Notes under the pieces: model-generated
Told to the model about the DNA's origin: nothing
The model's input: only the letters and a program-made list of their open reading frames with translations
The model's database searches: none
Assembly (NCBI GenBank): GCA_905198865.1
Contig: CAJKEB010000046.1
Coordinates: forward strand, 1 to 13,888
DNA: 13,888 bases
Source of the DNA: an uncultured Eubacteriales bacterium
GTDB lineage: Bacteria > Bacillota > Clostridia > Monoglobales > Monoglobaceae
Direction: 5' to 3'
Translations under genes and position numbers: made by a program
Shown: piece after piece, positions 13,835 to 13,888 of the stretch
Layout of the letters: each line of letters starts with the position of its first letter
How positions within the stretch are numbered: the first letter of the stretch is position 1

Positions 13835-13888
13835 TAAATTATAGTTTATTAGCCCCCTCAGTCGCCTGCGGCGACAGCTCCCCCGGAG
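13835..13888. repeat. Intergenic repeat copy, right end (cut by window edge)
   Basis: The AT-rich core TAAATTATAGTTT (13835-13847) is followed by a GC-rich part with a perfect small hairpin, GTCGCC-TGC-GGCGAC (13861-13875), flanked by CCCCCT and CTCCCCC. The core is the exact inverse of 48-60. The element runs off the window. Its form, a short palindrome between runs of C, is typical of dispersed intergenic repeats in Clostridia, which is background knowledge rather than something tested here. Confidence 0.6.

Noticed and set aside
48..13847. Composite transposon bounded by inverted repeats
   Set aside because: No transposase, integrase or target-site duplication is visible, and the repeat arms look like dispersed intergenic palindromes. 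An assembly end at repeats is the simpler view.

Overview
The window looks like a chromosomal segment of a Gram-positive Clostridia bacterium (Bacillota), probably from a gut or plant-fibre habitat. Grounds: MurJ, Wzy_C and GT4 proteins without any LPS genes, strong Shine-Dalgarno sites, textbook sigma-A promoters (a TTGACT-like box, 17 bp, then TATAAT), U-tailed terminators, and a very large secreted family 1 pectate lyase with extra modules. A pectinolytic lineage such as Monoglobales would fit, but that is a guess from protein style. All eleven genes lie on the minus strand, so transcription runs from high to low coordinates. I see no rRNA, tRNA, CRISPR, IS element or phage gene.

Layout in transcription order. 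(1) 13888-13705: intergenic repeat, then a strong promoter. (2) 13704-12118: MurJ/MviN-family flippase. (3) 12117-11808: a 310-bp gene-free spacer full of short hairpins. (4) 11807-7641: O-antigen ligase/polymerase-like protein A, a GT4 glycosyltransferase joined to it as TAAATG, then two DUF4330-type membrane-anchored proteins, closed by a terminator at 7579-7611. (5) 7523-6935: a yefM-yoeB toxin-antitoxin module with its own promoter and a three-hexamer operator. (6) 6931-4901: a new promoter, a third DUF4330-type protein and a second, divergent ligase-like protein B. (7) 4884-3728: promoter, a four-TM protein with a long basic tail, and a strong terminator. (8) 3695-71: promoter, the 1166-residue pectate lyase and a terminator. 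(9) 60-1: a degenerate intergenic repeat whose 13-bp core is the exact inverse of one at the far end.

The central theme is a cell-surface glycopolymer. A MurJ-type flippase, a GT4 enzyme, two Wzy_C-like polytopic proteins and three extracytoplasmic DUF4330-type proteins sit together, and each ligase-like gene has DUF4330-type partners. The likely reading is lipid-linked glycan synthesis, flipping, and polymerisation or transfer outside the membrane, with the DUF4330-type proteins as accessory factors of unknown function. No priming transferase, LCP ligase or nucleotide-sugar gene is present, so the pathway is incomplete here. The toxin-antitoxin pair looks inserted into this cluster, and the pectate lyase is probably an independent unit.
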